Origin: Bacillota bacterium
Lineage (GTDB): Bacteria; Bacillota; Clostridia; Caldicoprobacterales; Xylanivirgaceae
Assembly (NCBI GenBank): GCA_023621995.1
Contig: JAMOAB010000005.1
Span: forward strand, 1-64,000
Direction: 5' to 3'
Length of the DNA stretch: 64,000 nucleotides
Of this stretch, positions 1 to 8,953 are shown one piece after another. Made by a program: the position numbers and the translations under genes. The first letter of the stretch is position 1. Every line of letters begins with the position of its first letter. The notes under the pieces were generated by a model. It was not told the DNA's origin, searched no databases, and saw nothing but the letters and a program-made list of their open reading frames with translations.

Positions 1-2
1 CT

Positions 3-143
3 GGAGATGTGTTTAGCACCATGGCTGATAACAATATAAATATTAAGATAATAACCACTTCGGAGACAAAAATTTCATTTATAGTCGATGCTATAAATGA
101 AACTAAAGCTGTAGGGGCCATAAAGAATACATTTGCACTGTAG
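3..143 (+). CDS. lysC: Aspartate kinase, C-terminal end (partial)
   Basis: Only the last 46 codons lie in the window; the gene enters from the left edge and ends at TAG 141-143. The peptide reads VFSTMADNNINIKIITTSE, then KISFIVD and a final AIKNTFAL. This is the pattern of the second ACT domain of aspartokinase (family form: F..La...InI.mIstSe.kIs..vd ... Av..lh..F). The enzyme phosphorylates aspartate at the entry to lysine, threonine, methionine and diaminopimelate synthesis, and its ACT domains sense the end-product amino acid. Whether it is a single-domain or fused kinase cannot be seen. It converges on the cobO remnant at 1888-2405, and its terminator hairpin has been split by an insertion sequence. 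Confidence 0.85.
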   Translation, partial: GDVFSTMADNNINIKIITTSETKISFIVDAINETKAVGAIKNTFAL

Positions 144-162
144 AATCTTTTAAATTATTCAA

Positions 163-177
163 AAAAAAGAGCTACCA
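163..177 (+). terminator. Left arm of split bidirectional terminator (lysC side)
   Basis: AAAAAAGAGCTACCA here is an exact inverted copy of TGGTAGCTCTTTTTT at 1875-1889. Joined, the arms make a compact hairpin with A-tract and T-tract, the form of a bidirectional Rho-independent terminator between the convergent lysC and cobO. The IS lies between the two arms, so the hairpin can no longer form as a compact structure. Confidence 0.75.
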
Positions 178-220
178 TGAACTGACCTTTGTCAAGTAGA
201 CAGATAATTTAATTAAAATG

Positions 221-1159
221 TTACGCACTTTTGGATGCATGGTTTCGATATTCTAAAGGAGCCATGCATCCTAGTCTTTTTTGAAATCTTTTTTCGTTGT
301 AAAATTTAATATAATCAACTATTTTTTCTCTCAATTCTTCAAGTGTTTTAAACTTTTTCCCATAAAACATTTCAACTTTCAATGTACCAAAAAATCCTTC
401 CATAGGTCCATTATCTATACATTTACCAACTCTAGACATACTTTGAGTCATTCCAGCTTCTTCAATCTTACTTTTGAAGACATTCCCTGTGTATTGAAAA
501 CCTCTATCACTATGAAATATAGGCTTTGCATCAGGATATTTTTGTATTGCTTTATCAAACATACTAAATACAAGTTGATTATTGCTTTTAAAGGAAAGCG
601 GATATTCAATAATACTATTGTCATAAAGATCCATAATCGGGCTTAAATAAAGCTTTCTACTATCTCCAGGAATTGAAAATTCGGTTACATCTGTTAGCCA
701 TTTTTCATTAGGAACTTTAGTAGTAAAATCTCTTGATAATATATTTTCTTTTGTATACTCTGGCTTTACTCTAATTTGGTTAACTTTCTTTCTTCTAATC
801 CTAGCTGTAATACCTAGGACATTCATAAGCCTATGTATATATCCTTCTGAGAATGACTTATGATTTAGTTTATTAATGAACATGGTCATCCTTCTATACC
901 CTAAAATCTCGTCAAATGTTGAATGGTATTCTTTAATTAACGAACATAGCAATTCATCTTGCTTTTCTTTTTCAGGCTTGACTCTATTTTTATGTTTGTA
1001 GTAGCTACTTCTTGAAATATCTAGAACCTTACATATTTGGGTTACTGGATAGCCTTTATCCTTAAAAAAATCAACTGTTTTATATTCCGTTTTTTGTCTT
1101 ACTTTCGAGAGTAAAGTTTCTTTTCGAATTCCTCTTTTTTTTAAGAACTTCCAGCTCAA
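221..1159 (-). CDS. IS3-family transposase OrfB (DDE integrase domain)
   Basis: 312 residues from the first in-frame ATG, although the product is expected to be made as an OrfAB fusion by -1 frameshifting. An N-terminal HTH_21-type region (about residues 35-125, with DISRSSYYKHK) is followed by an rve integrase core. The catalytic triad is visible: D157 in WLTDVTEF, D218 in FHSDRGFQY and E254 in GPMEGFFGTLK, a DD(35)E arrangement. Family length is about 280-310 residues, so it is complete. It overlaps orfA by 80 bases in the -1 frame. The translation is lysine- and asparagine-rich, like orfA. Confidence 0.93.
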   Translation of the reverse strand: MSWKFLKKRGIRKETLLSKVRQKTEYKTVDFFKDKGYPVTQICKVLDISRSSYYKHKNRVKPEKEKQDELLCSLIKEYHSTFDEILGYRRMTMFINKLNHKSFSEGYIHRLMNVLGITARIRRKKVNQIRVKPEYTKENILSRDFTTKVPNEKWLTDVTEFSIPGDSRKLYLSPIMDLYDNSIIEYPLSFKSNNQLVFSMFDKAIQKYPDAKPIFHSDRGFQYTGNVFKSKIEEAGMTQSMSRVGKCIDNGPMEGFFGTLKVEMFYGKKFKTLEELREKIVDYIKFYNEKRFQKRLGCMAPLEYRNHASKSA

Positions 1160-1817
1160 ATTCTCTTCTTTTTCTTAATGCTTTTTCTTTTTCAAGTTCA
1201 AGTTTTAGTTTTTCAACTTCAGATAGATTGCTTTCATCAATTTCAGACTTTCTTTTTGGTCCACGCTTTTGGTATTGTAGAGCTTCGGGCCCTTTGTCTA
1301 TATATGCTCTTGTCCATTTATATACAAGTGCATAAGTGATTGAATGTTTATCAGCTGCATCTTTGTAGTTCATATTGTTTTCAATAACCCATTTTACTAT
1401 TTCTAATCTCTCTTCAAATGTAGTCTTTCTGGATTTCATGGTATAGACATCTCCTTTAGGATTATAGTCTTTTATTTCTATACCATTATACCATTTATTA
1501 ACCCATTTACTAATTACTCCAGTACTAATATTATATTTTGCACGTAAGTCAGAAAGCGAATATTTACCTGAGGTATATTCTTCCACTACTGACAGCTTAA
1601 ATTCCTTACTATATGAGCGATTTTGGGTTGATGGTTCAAAAGCACTAGGTCCATGCTCCCTATATGTTAGATACCATCTACGAACAACTTCCTTTGTGGT
1701 TCCAATTTCATCAGCAATATTTTTAAAACTAATGTTACCTTTTTCATAATCTTTGCAAGCCTTAACTTTTTCTTCTTTACTATATTTCGCTTTTCTTCCC
1801 ATAAAAAATACCTCCAA
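1080..1817 (-). CDS. IS3-family transposase OrfA (multi-HTH DNA-binding protein)
   Basis: 245 residues, longer than the usual 90-170 of IS3 OrfA. Three successive helix-turn-helix segments can be read: near residues 10-55 (YSKEEKVKACKDYEKG...), 68-110 (YSKEFKLSVVEEY...) and 132-180 (TTFEERLEIVKWVIEN...). A charged leucine-zipper-like coiled coil follows (about 195-230, VEKLKLELEKEKALRKRRE). It recognises the terminal repeats and supplies the N-terminal part of the OrfAB transposase. ATG at 1815-1817 is preceded by GGAGGT. The coil may be followed by a shift into orfB at the A8G run. Confidence 0.9.
   Translation of the reverse strand: MEVFFMGRKAKYSKEEKVKACKDYEKGNISFKNIADEIGTTKEVVRRWYLTYREHGPSAFEPSTQNRSYSKEFKLSVVEEYTSGKYSLSDLRAKYNISTGVISKWVNKWYNGIEIKDYNPKGDVYTMKSRKTTFEERLEIVKWVIENNMNYKDAADKHSITYALVYKWTRAYIDKGPEALQYQKRGPKRKSEIDESNLSEVEKLKLELEKEKALRKRREFELEVLKKKRNSKRNFTLESKTKNGI
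1134..1142 (-). promoter_or_regulatory. Programmed -1 frameshift site of the IS
   Basis: On the minus strand the run CTTAAAAAAAAGAGG contains the slippery heptamer A AAA AAG. The zero frame reads L-K-K-K-R into the end of OrfA, and the -1 frame reads F-L-K-K-R-G into OrfB. This is the classic IS3 arrangement for making OrfAB. No stem-loop was modelled. Confidence 0.75.
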
Positions 1818-1874
1818 GTAGATAATCTAATTTTAATTAATTAGACTGTCTACTTTGGAAGTATCATATCAAAT

Positions 1875-1889
1875 TGGTAGCTCTTTTTT
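1875..1889 (-). terminator. Right arm of split bidirectional terminator (cobO side)
   Basis: TGGTAGCTCTTTTTT is the exact complement partner of 163-177. It directly abuts the ancestral cobO stop codon (TAA at 1888-1890). Confidence 0.75.
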
Positions 1890-2405
1890 AAAACTCTATA
1901 CCTTTTCTTGCCAATATTCCTTTGTCCATATAGTGTTTTATCGGTGTCATGTCTGTAACTAGATCAGCCCTATCTATAATCTCTTGTGGAGCGGCCCTTC
2001 CTGTCAGTCAGGCTTTTTATCTATAATACTGCATATCCTTTCCACAGCTATGAGATTACTGTGTATAAGAGACATTGATTCATCTAGTATGAGTATATTG
2101 CATTCGTTATTAGACATTATTCTTTCTATCTTTTCCAGTCCTTCTTCTATATCTGCTAACAATAGGTTTTGCTCATCTTCAGTCATTTGGTTGAAGAATT
2201 TGTTACTCGAACCATATCTAACTATAGTAAAATCAGGTGCCAATCTCTCTGCTGTCATAAGCTCGCCTGTAGTCATTCCTTTAAAAAACTGTATCATTAT
2301 TACTTTCAGCCCTCTACCAACTGCCCTCATGGCAAGGCCTAAGGCAGCCGTTGTCTTACCCTTTCCGTCACCTGTATATACCTGTACATAACCCTTGTCT
2401 AGCAT
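1888..2405 (-). pseudogene. cobO: Frame-disrupted cob(I)alamin adenosyltransferase (CobO type)
   Basis: CobO adenosylates cob(I)yrinate or cobalamin with ATP. The first 133 codons from ATG 2405 read MLDKGYVQVYTGDGKGKTT (P-loop), then MIQFFKG, and ILDESMS (Walker B region). The frame stops at TGA 2004-2006 after KKPD. One frame over, the normal C-terminus continues at once: LTGRAAPQEIIDRADLVTD, then IKHYMDKGILARKGIEF and TAA at 1888-1890. About five expected residues (like VEVVL) are missing at the junction CCTGACTGACAGG, so a small deletion with a net frame change is the simplest reading. It is the last gene of the purine operon, 4 bases after purD. Sequencing error is less likely because residues are missing as well as the frame changing. 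The N-terminal fragment still carries the nucleotide-binding motif. Confidence 0.8.
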
Positions 2406-2409
2406 ATAT

Positions 2410-3678
2410 CTACTTCACCCTCTTACCTATATCCTTTCTATAGAACATATCCTTAAAGTAAATCTTATCTATGTGGGAATATACATCTTCATAGGCAGTC
2501 TCAAGATCATCTCTAACAGCAGTTACTCCTAAGACCCTACCTCCATTTGTATAATACTTCCCGTTTTCTTTTTTAGTACCTGCATGAAACAGTAATAAAT
2601 CTGTGCCTTCCTCTATCTTATCTATACCTTGTATCTCATAACCCTTTGTATAGTCTCTTGGATATCCTCCTGAAGCTAGGATAACACACAGTGCAGCCTT
2701 ATCGTTCTTCCATGCCACTTCTACCTCGTTTAATCGTTCGTCTATTATTGCTTCGAATATCTCTATTATATCGGTATCTAAAAGGGGAAGTATTACTTGA
2801 GTCTCAGGATCACCGAACCGTGCATTGTATTCAAGTACCTTAGGCCCTTCATCGGTGAGCATTAATCCAAAATATAGTACCCCTTTAAATGTCCTATCTT
2901 CTTTCTTCATGGCCTCTACCGTAGGAATAAATATATTGTTCATACAAAAGTTTGCCACATCATGAGTATAATAGGCACTAGGAGAAAATGCCCCCATTCC
3001 ACCAGTGTTTGGCCCCTCATCTCCATCGTATATCTTTTTGTGATCTTGAGCACTTGGCATGGGAACTATTGTACTCCCGTCGGTGAAACATAGTACTGAC
3101 ACCTCAGGCCCTACCATAAACTCTTCTATGACTATTTTTTCTCCTGCTGTTCCAAAGGTTTTGTTTACTATACAGTCATCTACCGCATCCCTAGCTTTTT
3201 CAAAGGTCTCTGCTATTGTTACTCCTTTACCTAAAGCTAATCCATCGGCCTTTACCACTACTGGATATTTACAAGTTTTAAGGTATGCAATTGCATCTTC
3301 TCTATTGTCAAAAACTTCAAACTGGGCAGTAGGTATATTATATTTTTTCATGAAGTTTTTCGAAAACACCTTGCTACCCTCTATTATGGCTGCTCGTTTG
3401 TTGGGACCAAACGCCCTAATTCCCCTCTCATTTAGTGCATCTACCATACCCATTGAAAGGGGGTCATCTGGAGCAACTACCACTAAATCTATAGATTGTT
3501 TTTGTGCGAAATCCACCATACCATCTATATCAGTAGCCTGTATACTTACAGGTTCTGCTAGATCAGCTATACCACCATTTCCTGGAGCTGAATAAATCTT
3601 AGATATCCTAGGGCTTTGGCTTATTTTCCATACAAGGGCATGTTCCCTGCCACCGCCACCAACTACTAATACCTTCAC
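2410..3678 (-). CDS. purD: Phosphoribosylamine-glycine ligase
   Basis: 422 residues. It joins glycine to phosphoribosylamine with ATP, the second step of IMP synthesis. The start is taken as GTG 3678 because it gives the family N-terminus MKVLVVGGGGREHAL and follows AAAGGATG; an upstream TTG at 3708 overlaps the purH stop and lacks family support. Visible blocks: the N-terminal PurD nucleotide fold (1-100), the ATP-grasp domain with VVKADGLALGKGV and VIEEFMVGPEVS, the GPNTGGMGAFSP loop, and the metal-binding stretch LEYNARFGDPETQ. Full length for the family. Last intact gene of the pur operon, 26 bases after purH. Confidence 0.95.
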   Translation of the reverse strand: MKVLVVGGGGREHALVWKISQSPRISKIYSAPGNGGIADLAEPVSIQATDIDGMVDFAQKQSIDLVVVAPDDPLSMGMVDALNERGIRAFGPNKRAAIIEGSKVFSKNFMKKYNIPTAQFEVFDNREDAIAYLKTCKYPVVVKADGLALGKGVTIAETFEKARDAVDDCIVNKTFGTAGEKIVIEEFMVGPEVSVLCFTDGSTIVPMPSAQDHKKIYDGDEGPNTGGMGAFSPSAYYTHDVANFCMNNIFIPTVEAMKKEDRTFKGVLYFGLMLTDEGPKVLEYNARFGDPETQVILPLLDTDIIEIFEAIIDERLNEVEVAWKNDKAALCVILASGGYPRDYTKGYEIQGIDKIEEGTDLLLFHAGTKKENGKYYTNGGRVLGVTAVRDDLETAYEDVYSHIDKIYFKDMFYRKDIGKRVK

Positions 3679-3704
3679 ATAACCACATCCTTTTTCATCT
3701 AAAA

Positions 3705-5252
3705 TCAATGCTTAAAATGTCTCATAGAAGTAAATACCATAGCTATACCATGTTCATTACATGTATCAATGGATTGATTATCTCTAATCGAGCCCCCTGG
3801 CTGAATTATGGCTGTAATCCCTGCCTTTGCTGCTGCTTCTACACAATCGGGAAATGGAAAAAATGCATCGGAGGCCATTACTGCACCGGCAACATCATCT
3901 CTGCTTCTCTCGATGGCATTTAAAGCTGCCCATATCCTATTCACCTGACCTGGTCCAATTCCTAATGATTTTTTATCCTTAGCAACGACGATTGCATTAG
4001 ATTTAGTATGTTTCACCAGTTTCCAGGCAAATAATAGATCTTCCATCTCTTTCTCTGTAGGCTTCTTTTCTGTGACTACTTTTAGTTCATCCATGGGTGG
4101 AAGTAGTTTTGTATTCCATTCTTGAAGAAGAAGACCACCATATACCCGTTTAAAATCCCATGTCCCTTCAGGTATACTATCAGCTACACTGGCAAGTTTT
4201 AGTATTCTGATATTGGCTTTCTTAGATAATATCTTTAATGCTTCGTCTGTATATGATGGTGCTATCACTATCTCTACAAATATCTTATTTATCTCTTCTG
4301 CAGTTTTTTTATCTATCTCCCTATTTGCAGCAATTATTCCCCCAAATATGGATACAGGATCTGCTTCATAGGCTTGTACATATGCATCATATATATTATC
4401 GGCACTCGCTACTCCGCATGGATTGGCATGCTTTACTGCAACTACTGTCGGCTCGTCAAATTCCTTTAAAAGGTCTATTGCACCATTTGCGTCATTTATA
4501 TTGTTGAAGGAGAGGTCCTTGCCGTGAAGCTGTTCAGCTTCTGTTAAAGCGCCAGTGAAGTTTCCGACTTCTCTATAAAACACTGCACTTTGATGCGGGT
4601 TCTCCCCATAACGCATATCTTGTTCCTTCTCAAATGTAAGGGTCAGAAGTTCTGGGAATTCTTCTACACCCTTTTGTTGTCTTAAATATCTAAATATAAG
4701 AGCATCATAGTGGGCAGTATGTTCAAATACCTTAACTGCTAGCTCAAATTTTGTATCGAGGCTAATATCACCTGTGTCCTCAAGCTCATGTATAATCTTA
4801 CTATAGTCCCTTGGATCTACTATTGCCGTCACGTCTCTATAATTTTTTGCAGCTGCCCTCAACATAGAAGGACCACCTATGTCGATGTTCTCAATTGCGT
4901 CTTGTAAGGTTATACCATTTTTTAGTATTGTCTCCTTAAAGGGATAGAGATTGATTACAACAAAATCTATAGGGGTGATATTGAGCTTTTCTAGCTCCTC
5001 CATATGATCTTCCCTGTCTCTCATAGCTAAAATACCAGCATGTACTTTGGGATGCAGTGTTTTGACCCGACCGTCTAGACATTCAGGAAAACCTGTCATA
5101 TCACCTATACTTGTAACTTTAATATCGGCATCTTCCAACACCTTTGCCGTACCACCTGTAGATATAATTTCAAATCCTAAAGAAGCCAACTTTTCTCCGA
5201 ATTCCACAATTCCCGTCTTGTCAGATACACTCAATATAGCTCGTCTTTTCAT
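3705..5252 (-). CDS. purH: Bifunctional AICAR transformylase / IMP cyclohydrolase
   Basis: 515 residues, full length. It performs the last two steps of IMP synthesis: formylation of AICAR with 10-formyl-THF, then ring closure. The N-terminal MGS-like cyclohydrolase domain (1-145) starts [19 protein letters not shown] and contains [15 protein letters not shown]. The C-terminal transformylase domain contains [12 protein letters not shown] (catalytic Lys-His) and [12 protein letters not shown]. The ATG at 5252 is preferred because GGAGG lies about 11 bases upstream. It follows purN by 27 bases. Confidence 0.95.
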   Translation of the reverse strand: MKRRAILSVSDKTGIVEFGEKLASLGFEIISTGGTAKVLEDADIKVTSIGDMTGFPECLDGRVKTLHPKVHAGILAMRDREDHMEELEKLNITPIDFVVINLYPFKETILKNGITLQDAIENIDIGGPSMLRAAAKNYRDVTAIVDPRDYSKIIHELEDTGDISLDTKFELAVKVFEHTAHYDALIFRYLRQQKGVEEFPELLTLTFEKEQDMRYGENPHQSAVFYREVGNFTGALTEAEQLHGKDLSFNNINDANGAIDLLKEFDEPTVVAVKHANPCGVASADNIYDAYVQAYEADPVSIFGGIIAANREIDKKTAEEINKIFVEIVIAPSYTDEALKILSKKANIRILKLASVADSIPEGTWDFKRVYGGLLLQEWNTKLLPPMDELKVVTEKKPTEKEMEDLLFAWKLVKHTKSNAIVVAKDKKSLGIGPGQVNRIWAALNAIERSRDDVAGAVMASDAFFPFPDCVEAAAKAGITAIIQPGGSIRDNQSIDTCNEHGIAMVFTSMRHFKH

Positions 5253-5279
5253 ACTAATAACAACCTCCATAAAAGACAA

Positions 5280-5900
5280 TTATTCTAAAATTTTAACTTT
5301 CCTTCCTTCTATAACAAGCTTGTCATCTACGAATAGAGAAACTGCCTTAGGCAATAACTCATGTTCCACCTCTAATACTCGTGCAGAAAGGGTATTGGCA
5401 TCGTCATCTTCATGTACTTCTACTGCCTTTTGTAATATTATAGGGCCTGTATCTGTTCCTTCATCTACAAAATGGACAGTTGCACCAGTTACCTTGACAC
5501 CATAATCTAATGCACACTGATGTACCCTAAGGCCATAATAACCTTTGCCGCAAAAAGAAGGTATTAGGGAGGGATGTACGTTTATTATACGGTTTGGATA
5601 TCTTCTTATTATCTCTGGTGATAGTATATTTAAATAGCCTGCAAGTACTATAAGATCAGTATTATATTCGTCAAGCTTTGCAAGGAGTGCTCTATTAAAC
5701 AACTCTATATCTTCATAATCAGCTTTTGAAATACAGTAAGCAGGTATTCCATGTTTTTTTGCCCTTACAAGTCCGTAGGCATCCTTCCTACTCGATATCA
5801 CGACGCCTATACGGGCCCTTATATGGCCAGCCTCTATATGATCTATGATTGCCTGAAGATTAGAGCCACCCCCTGATATTAAAACAGCTAGCGTCTTCAT
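5280..5900 (-). CDS. purN: Phosphoribosylglycinamide formyltransferase (folate dependent)
   Basis: 206 residues. Transfers the formyl group of 10-formyl-THF to GAR. The fold begins [19 protein letters not shown] (phosphate-binding glycines). The active site Asn-His-Asp can be placed in [12 protein letters not shown] and [11 protein letters not shown]. The typical motif [11 protein letters not shown] is present. Its ATG overlaps the purM stop as ATGA, so translation is probably coupled to purM. Family length is about 190-215 residues. Confidence 0.95.
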   Translation of the reverse strand: MKTLAVLISGGGSNLQAIIDHIEAGHIRARIGVVISSRKDAYGLVRAKKHGIPAYCISKADYEDIELFNRALLAKLDEYNTDLIVLAGYLNILSPEIIRRYPNRIINVHPSLIPSFCGKGYYGLRVHQCALDYGVKVTGATVHFVDEGTDTGPIILQKAVEVHEDDDANTLSARVLEVEHELLPKAVSLFVDDKLVIEGRKVKILE

Positions 5901-6928
5901 TGGCGAAATATTACACCACCTTCTCCCTTTTTAACTCTGCCAATTACACTGCTCTCATATCCTTCTCCTGCTAGGGTATTAATTATCCCATCACAACTAC
6001 TCTCAGGACAGGCTATCACCATACCTATACCCATATTAAATGTATTGTACATTTGTCTATCCTCTATACCCGCCCATTCCTGAAGTAGTTTGAATATTGG
6101 ATTTACTTCCCAGCTGCCCAAGATTATCTCTGCACTCATACCTCCTGGCAACATCCTAGGAATGTTTTCAATAAAGCCTCCTCCAGTTATATGGGAGATT
6201 CCATGTACTGTATATTCAGCTAATACTTTCAATATTCCCTTTACATATATATGAGTAGGAATTAACAATTCTTCACCTACGGTATGTCCTAGGAAATCAT
6301 AATACTCATCTATACGGTTTTTCTCCTCAAGCACAAGCCTTCTTACAAGCGAATAACCATTACTATGCACGCCAGAAGATGATATTCCTATGAGAACATC
6401 CTCTTCTGCTATGGATGAACCATCTATTATGTTTTTTTTATCTACCATTCCTACGGCAAATCCAGCTATATCATATTCACCCTCTCTATAGAATCCCGGC
6501 ATTTCGGCAGTTTCACCACCTATTAAAACACAATTTGCCTTCCTGCAACCCTCTGCAACACCCTTGACTATCTCTGCCATTTTCTCTGGTACAAGTTTCC
6601 CTGTTGCTATATAGTCAAGGAAAAAAAGGGGCTTTGCACCTTGACATATTATGTCGTTTACACACATTGCAACACAATCCTGGCCAATAGTATCGTGTTT
6701 ATCCATTATAAAGGCAAGTTTTAGTTTGGTACCCACACCATCTGTACCACCAACTAACACCGGTTCCTTTATACCTTCCATATCTAGTGCATATAACCCA
6801 CTAAAGCTTCCAATATCTCCAATTACGTTCTTGTTATAGGTGCTTTTTACATAATCGCCCATAAGCTTTACCGCCCTATAACCTGCTTCCACATCTACGC
6901 CTGCATCTTTATATGTTATACCATCCAT
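5897..6928 (-). CDS. purM: Phosphoribosylformylglycinamidine cyclo-ligase (AIR synthetase)
   Basis: 343 residues, the normal length. Closes the imidazole ring of FGAM with ATP to give AIR. Recognisable motifs are [12 protein letters not shown] at the N-terminus, [15 protein letters not shown] (ATP and magnesium binding), VCVNDI-like [24 protein letters not shown] and [15 protein letters not shown]. It is 14 bases downstream of purF and overlaps purN by four bases. Confidence 0.95.
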   Translation of the reverse strand: MDGITYKDAGVDVEAGYRAVKLMGDYVKSTYNKNVIGDIGSFSGLYALDMEGIKEPVLVGGTDGVGTKLKLAFIMDKHDTIGQDCVAMCVNDIICQGAKPLFFLDYIATGKLVPEKMAEIVKGVAEGCRKANCVLIGGETAEMPGFYREGEYDIAGFAVGMVDKKNIIDGSSIAEEDVLIGISSSGVHSNGYSLVRRLVLEEKNRIDEYYDFLGHTVGEELLIPTHIYVKGILKVLAEYTVHGISHITGGGFIENIPRMLPGGMSAEIILGSWEVNPIFKLLQEWAGIEDRQMYNTFNMGIGMVIACPESSCDGIINTLAGEGYESSVIGRVKKGEGGVIFRQ

Positions 6929-6942
6929 ATCTATTCACCCCT

Positions 6943-8319
6943 TCATTCACATTCCATAGGATACTGACGATTAAAACAACCTAGACAGAAACTGCAGCCA
7001 CTTGATTCCACTGTCTTTAAAAGCCCATCTACGCTCAAATAACTTAGAGAATCGGCTCCTATATTTTCACATATTTCCTCCACTGTAGATTGGGCTCCTA
7101 TAAGTTCGTCTCTATCCGGAGTGTCTATCCCAAAATAACATGGATATTTAATTGGCGGTGAGCTAATTCGCATATGAATCTCTTTTGCTCCAGCAAGTCT
7201 AAGTAGCTCCACTATCGCCTTACTCGTAGTACCCCTTACTATAGAATCATCTACCAAAACTATTCGCTTACCCTTCACTATGCGCTCTAAAGCATTTAGT
7301 TTAATTCTTACACTCTGCTCTCTTATGGCCTGGGTTGGCTTTATAAAAGTGCGGCCCACATATCTATTTCTTATGAGGCCCTCTCTATAGGGAATACCTG
7401 ACTCTTCAGCGTAACCCAGTGCAGCAGTGGTGCCTGAATCAGGAACACCTACTACCATATCTGCGTCTACAGGATTTTCCATTGCAAGTATCCTTCCTGC
7501 ATCCCTTCTTGCCGTATATACGCTTATGCCATCAATTATGCTATCGGTTCTGGCAAAATATATAAATTCAAATATACAAAAACAAGATTGTAGGGGCACT
7601 GGTGTCTGTATAGATGTTAATCCTTCATTGGAAATTACTATTATCTCACCTGGCCGTACATCTCGTATATATTCGGCACCAATGGCATCAAATGCACATG
7701 TCTCAGAAGCTAATACATAAGAATTTCCAAGTTTCCCCAATGCTAAAGGTCGTATGCCATGGGGATCTCTTATACCAACTAATTTATCTTCTGTCATAAT
7801 TGTAAGTGCATAGGAACCCTTTATATTTTGCACCATTTTTTCTAATGCATTTTCAAAACCATTATCACTAAAACGGGCTATTAAGTTTGCCATAACTTCA
7901 CTATCAGTAGTCGTCTGAAATATTGCACCACCTTCTTCAAGTTTTTCCCTTAAGGTTGAAGCATTTATAAGGGCCCCATTATGAGCAAATGCCATACTTC
8001 CCTTTTTATACTTAGTCACAAGGGGCTGGGTATTTTGGGGGAGATTGCCTCCCTTTACAGAATGCCTAACATGTCCTATACCAATATTTCCAGTCTTGAG
8101 CTTTTCAAGGTCCCCTTCTGTAAATACTTCAGGCACAAGTCCTACATTTTTATGATAGATTATATCCTGTCCCTCAGAGACTGCTATACCTGCACTCTCT
8201 TGGCCCCTATGTTGAAGGGCATATAGGGCAAAATAGCTAAGTAGTGCTACATCATGGCCATCTTTATCATATATGCCAAACACTCCACATTCATCTTTTA
8301 GCTTATCTAGCAAAGACAT
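6943..8319 (-). CDS. purF: Amidophosphoribosyltransferase
   Basis: 458 residues. Makes phosphoribosylamine from PRPP and glutamine, the committed step of purine synthesis. A short propeptide MSLLDKLKDE precedes the nucleophile C11 in CGVFGIYDKDG, so it is probably processed. Ntn glutaminase domain at about 11-235 with HNGALINAS; PRTase domain after it with the PRPP loop IVLVDDSIVRGTTS. Cysteines near the C-terminus (CSFCLGCFNRQYPMEC) and upstream CFCIFEF suggest the oxygen-sensitive 4Fe-4S type known from Bacillus PurF. The start has GGAGAC just upstream. There is an 81-base gap to purE, where purC often sits in relatives. Confidence 0.95.
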   Translation of the reverse strand: MSLLDKLKDECGVFGIYDKDGHDVALLSYFALYALQHRGQESAGIAVSEGQDIIYHKNVGLVPEVFTEGDLEKLKTGNIGIGHVRHSVKGGNLPQNTQPLVTKYKKGSMAFAHNGALINASTLREKLEEGGAIFQTTTDSEVMANLIARFSDNGFENALEKMVQNIKGSYALTIMTEDKLVGIRDPHGIRPLALGKLGNSYVLASETCAFDAIGAEYIRDVRPGEIIVISNEGLTSIQTPVPLQSCFCIFEFIYFARTDSIIDGISVYTARRDAGRILAMENPVDADMVVGVPDSGTTAALGYAEESGIPYREGLIRNRYVGRTFIKPTQAIREQSVRIKLNALERIVKGKRIVLVDDSIVRGTTSKAIVELLRLAGAKEIHMRISSPPIKYPCYFGIDTPDRDELIGAQSTVEEICENIGADSLSYLSVDGLLKTVESSGCSFCLGCFNRQYPMECE

Positions 8320-8400
8320 TGTCTCCTTCCATTGTTTAATTTTAACATTGTGTGTAACTGTTAAAGCCCTAATTTGAATATTTCAAATTTTATCTACATA

Positions 8401-8889
8401 TTATATCTCTTCCTGTAGCTCCCTATCTTGTCTTTTGACGTTATCTGCCATGGATTTTCTGTACTCCTTAAGTTTGTTTGAAATATGATCGTATTTTATT
8501 GCTAGTATCTCAATTGCCATTAATGCAGCATTTTTCCCTCCATTTATAGCCACTGTAGCAACAGGTATACCCGATGGCATCTGTACAATAGATAATAGGG
8601 AATCCAATCCATCCATTGTAGATGACTTTATAGGCAAACCTATTACGGGGAGTGTAGTATATGCAGCTAAAACTCCTGGAAGATGGGCTGCTTTACCTGC
8701 CGCAGCAATTATAACTTCGAATCCATTATCTCTAGCTTCTCTTGCAAAGATAGCTACTTCGTTCGGTGTACGATGAGCAGACATTACCCTTGCCTCTACT
8801 TCTATTCCAAATTCTTTTAATGTTTCAATTGTCTCTTTAACCACTGGTAAATCTGATTTACTTCCCATTATGACTGCAACTTTTGACAT
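8401..8889 (-). CDS. purE: N5-carboxyaminoimidazole ribonucleotide mutase (class I PurE)
   Basis: 162 residues. Moves the carboxyl group of N5-CAIR to form CAIR. The family signature is clear: VAVIMGSKSDLPV at the N-terminus, VMSAHRTPNEV, IIAAAGKAAHLPGVLAAYTTLPVIG split over 60-85, and STMDGLDSLLSIVQMPSGIPVATVAING. The ATG at 8889 has GGAGG about 10 bases upstream. First biosynthetic gene of the operon, 64 bases after the permease stop. The partner purK is not visible, so the ATP-dependent branch, if used, relies on a distant gene. Confidence 0.94.
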   Translation of the reverse strand: MSKVAVIMGSKSDLPVVKETIETLKEFGIEVEARVMSAHRTPNEVAIFAREARDNGFEVIIAAAGKAAHLPGVLAAYTTLPVIGLPIKSSTMDGLDSLLSIVQMPSGIPVATVAINGGKNAALMAIEILAIKYDHISNKLKEYRKSMADNVKRQDRELQEEI

Positions 8890-8953
8890 ACTAAAAACCT
8901 CCTTAAATGGCAAGCCCAATTAACCCAATAGGGCTAATTGGACCTTAGCTATA

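Larger units (their letters stand above)
178..1871 (-). mobile_element. IS3-family insertion sequence
   Basis: A roughly 1.7 kb element with overlapping orfA and orfB on the minus strand. The ends are imperfect inverted repeats: the left end from TGAACTGACC (178) and the complement of the right end from TGATATGATA share the block AAGTAGACAG and AATTAAAAT in register over about 42 bases. Both start with TG and end with CA, as IS3 elements do. The exact boundary is uncertain by about 5 bases because TGA occurs twice at each end (178 or 183 on the left, 1866 or 1871 on the right). No clean target duplication was found for either choice. The element sits between the arms of a terminator hairpin. 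Both reading frames look intact, so it may be active or recently active. Confidence 0.88.

Noticed and set aside
183-1866. Target-site duplication for the IS
   Set aside because: Neither possible boundary pair (178/1871 or 183/1866) gives matching 3-4 base flanks, so none is claimed.
1984-2391. Plus-strand open frame over cobO
   Set aside because: It is the mirror of the conserved CobO reading and has no ribosome site.
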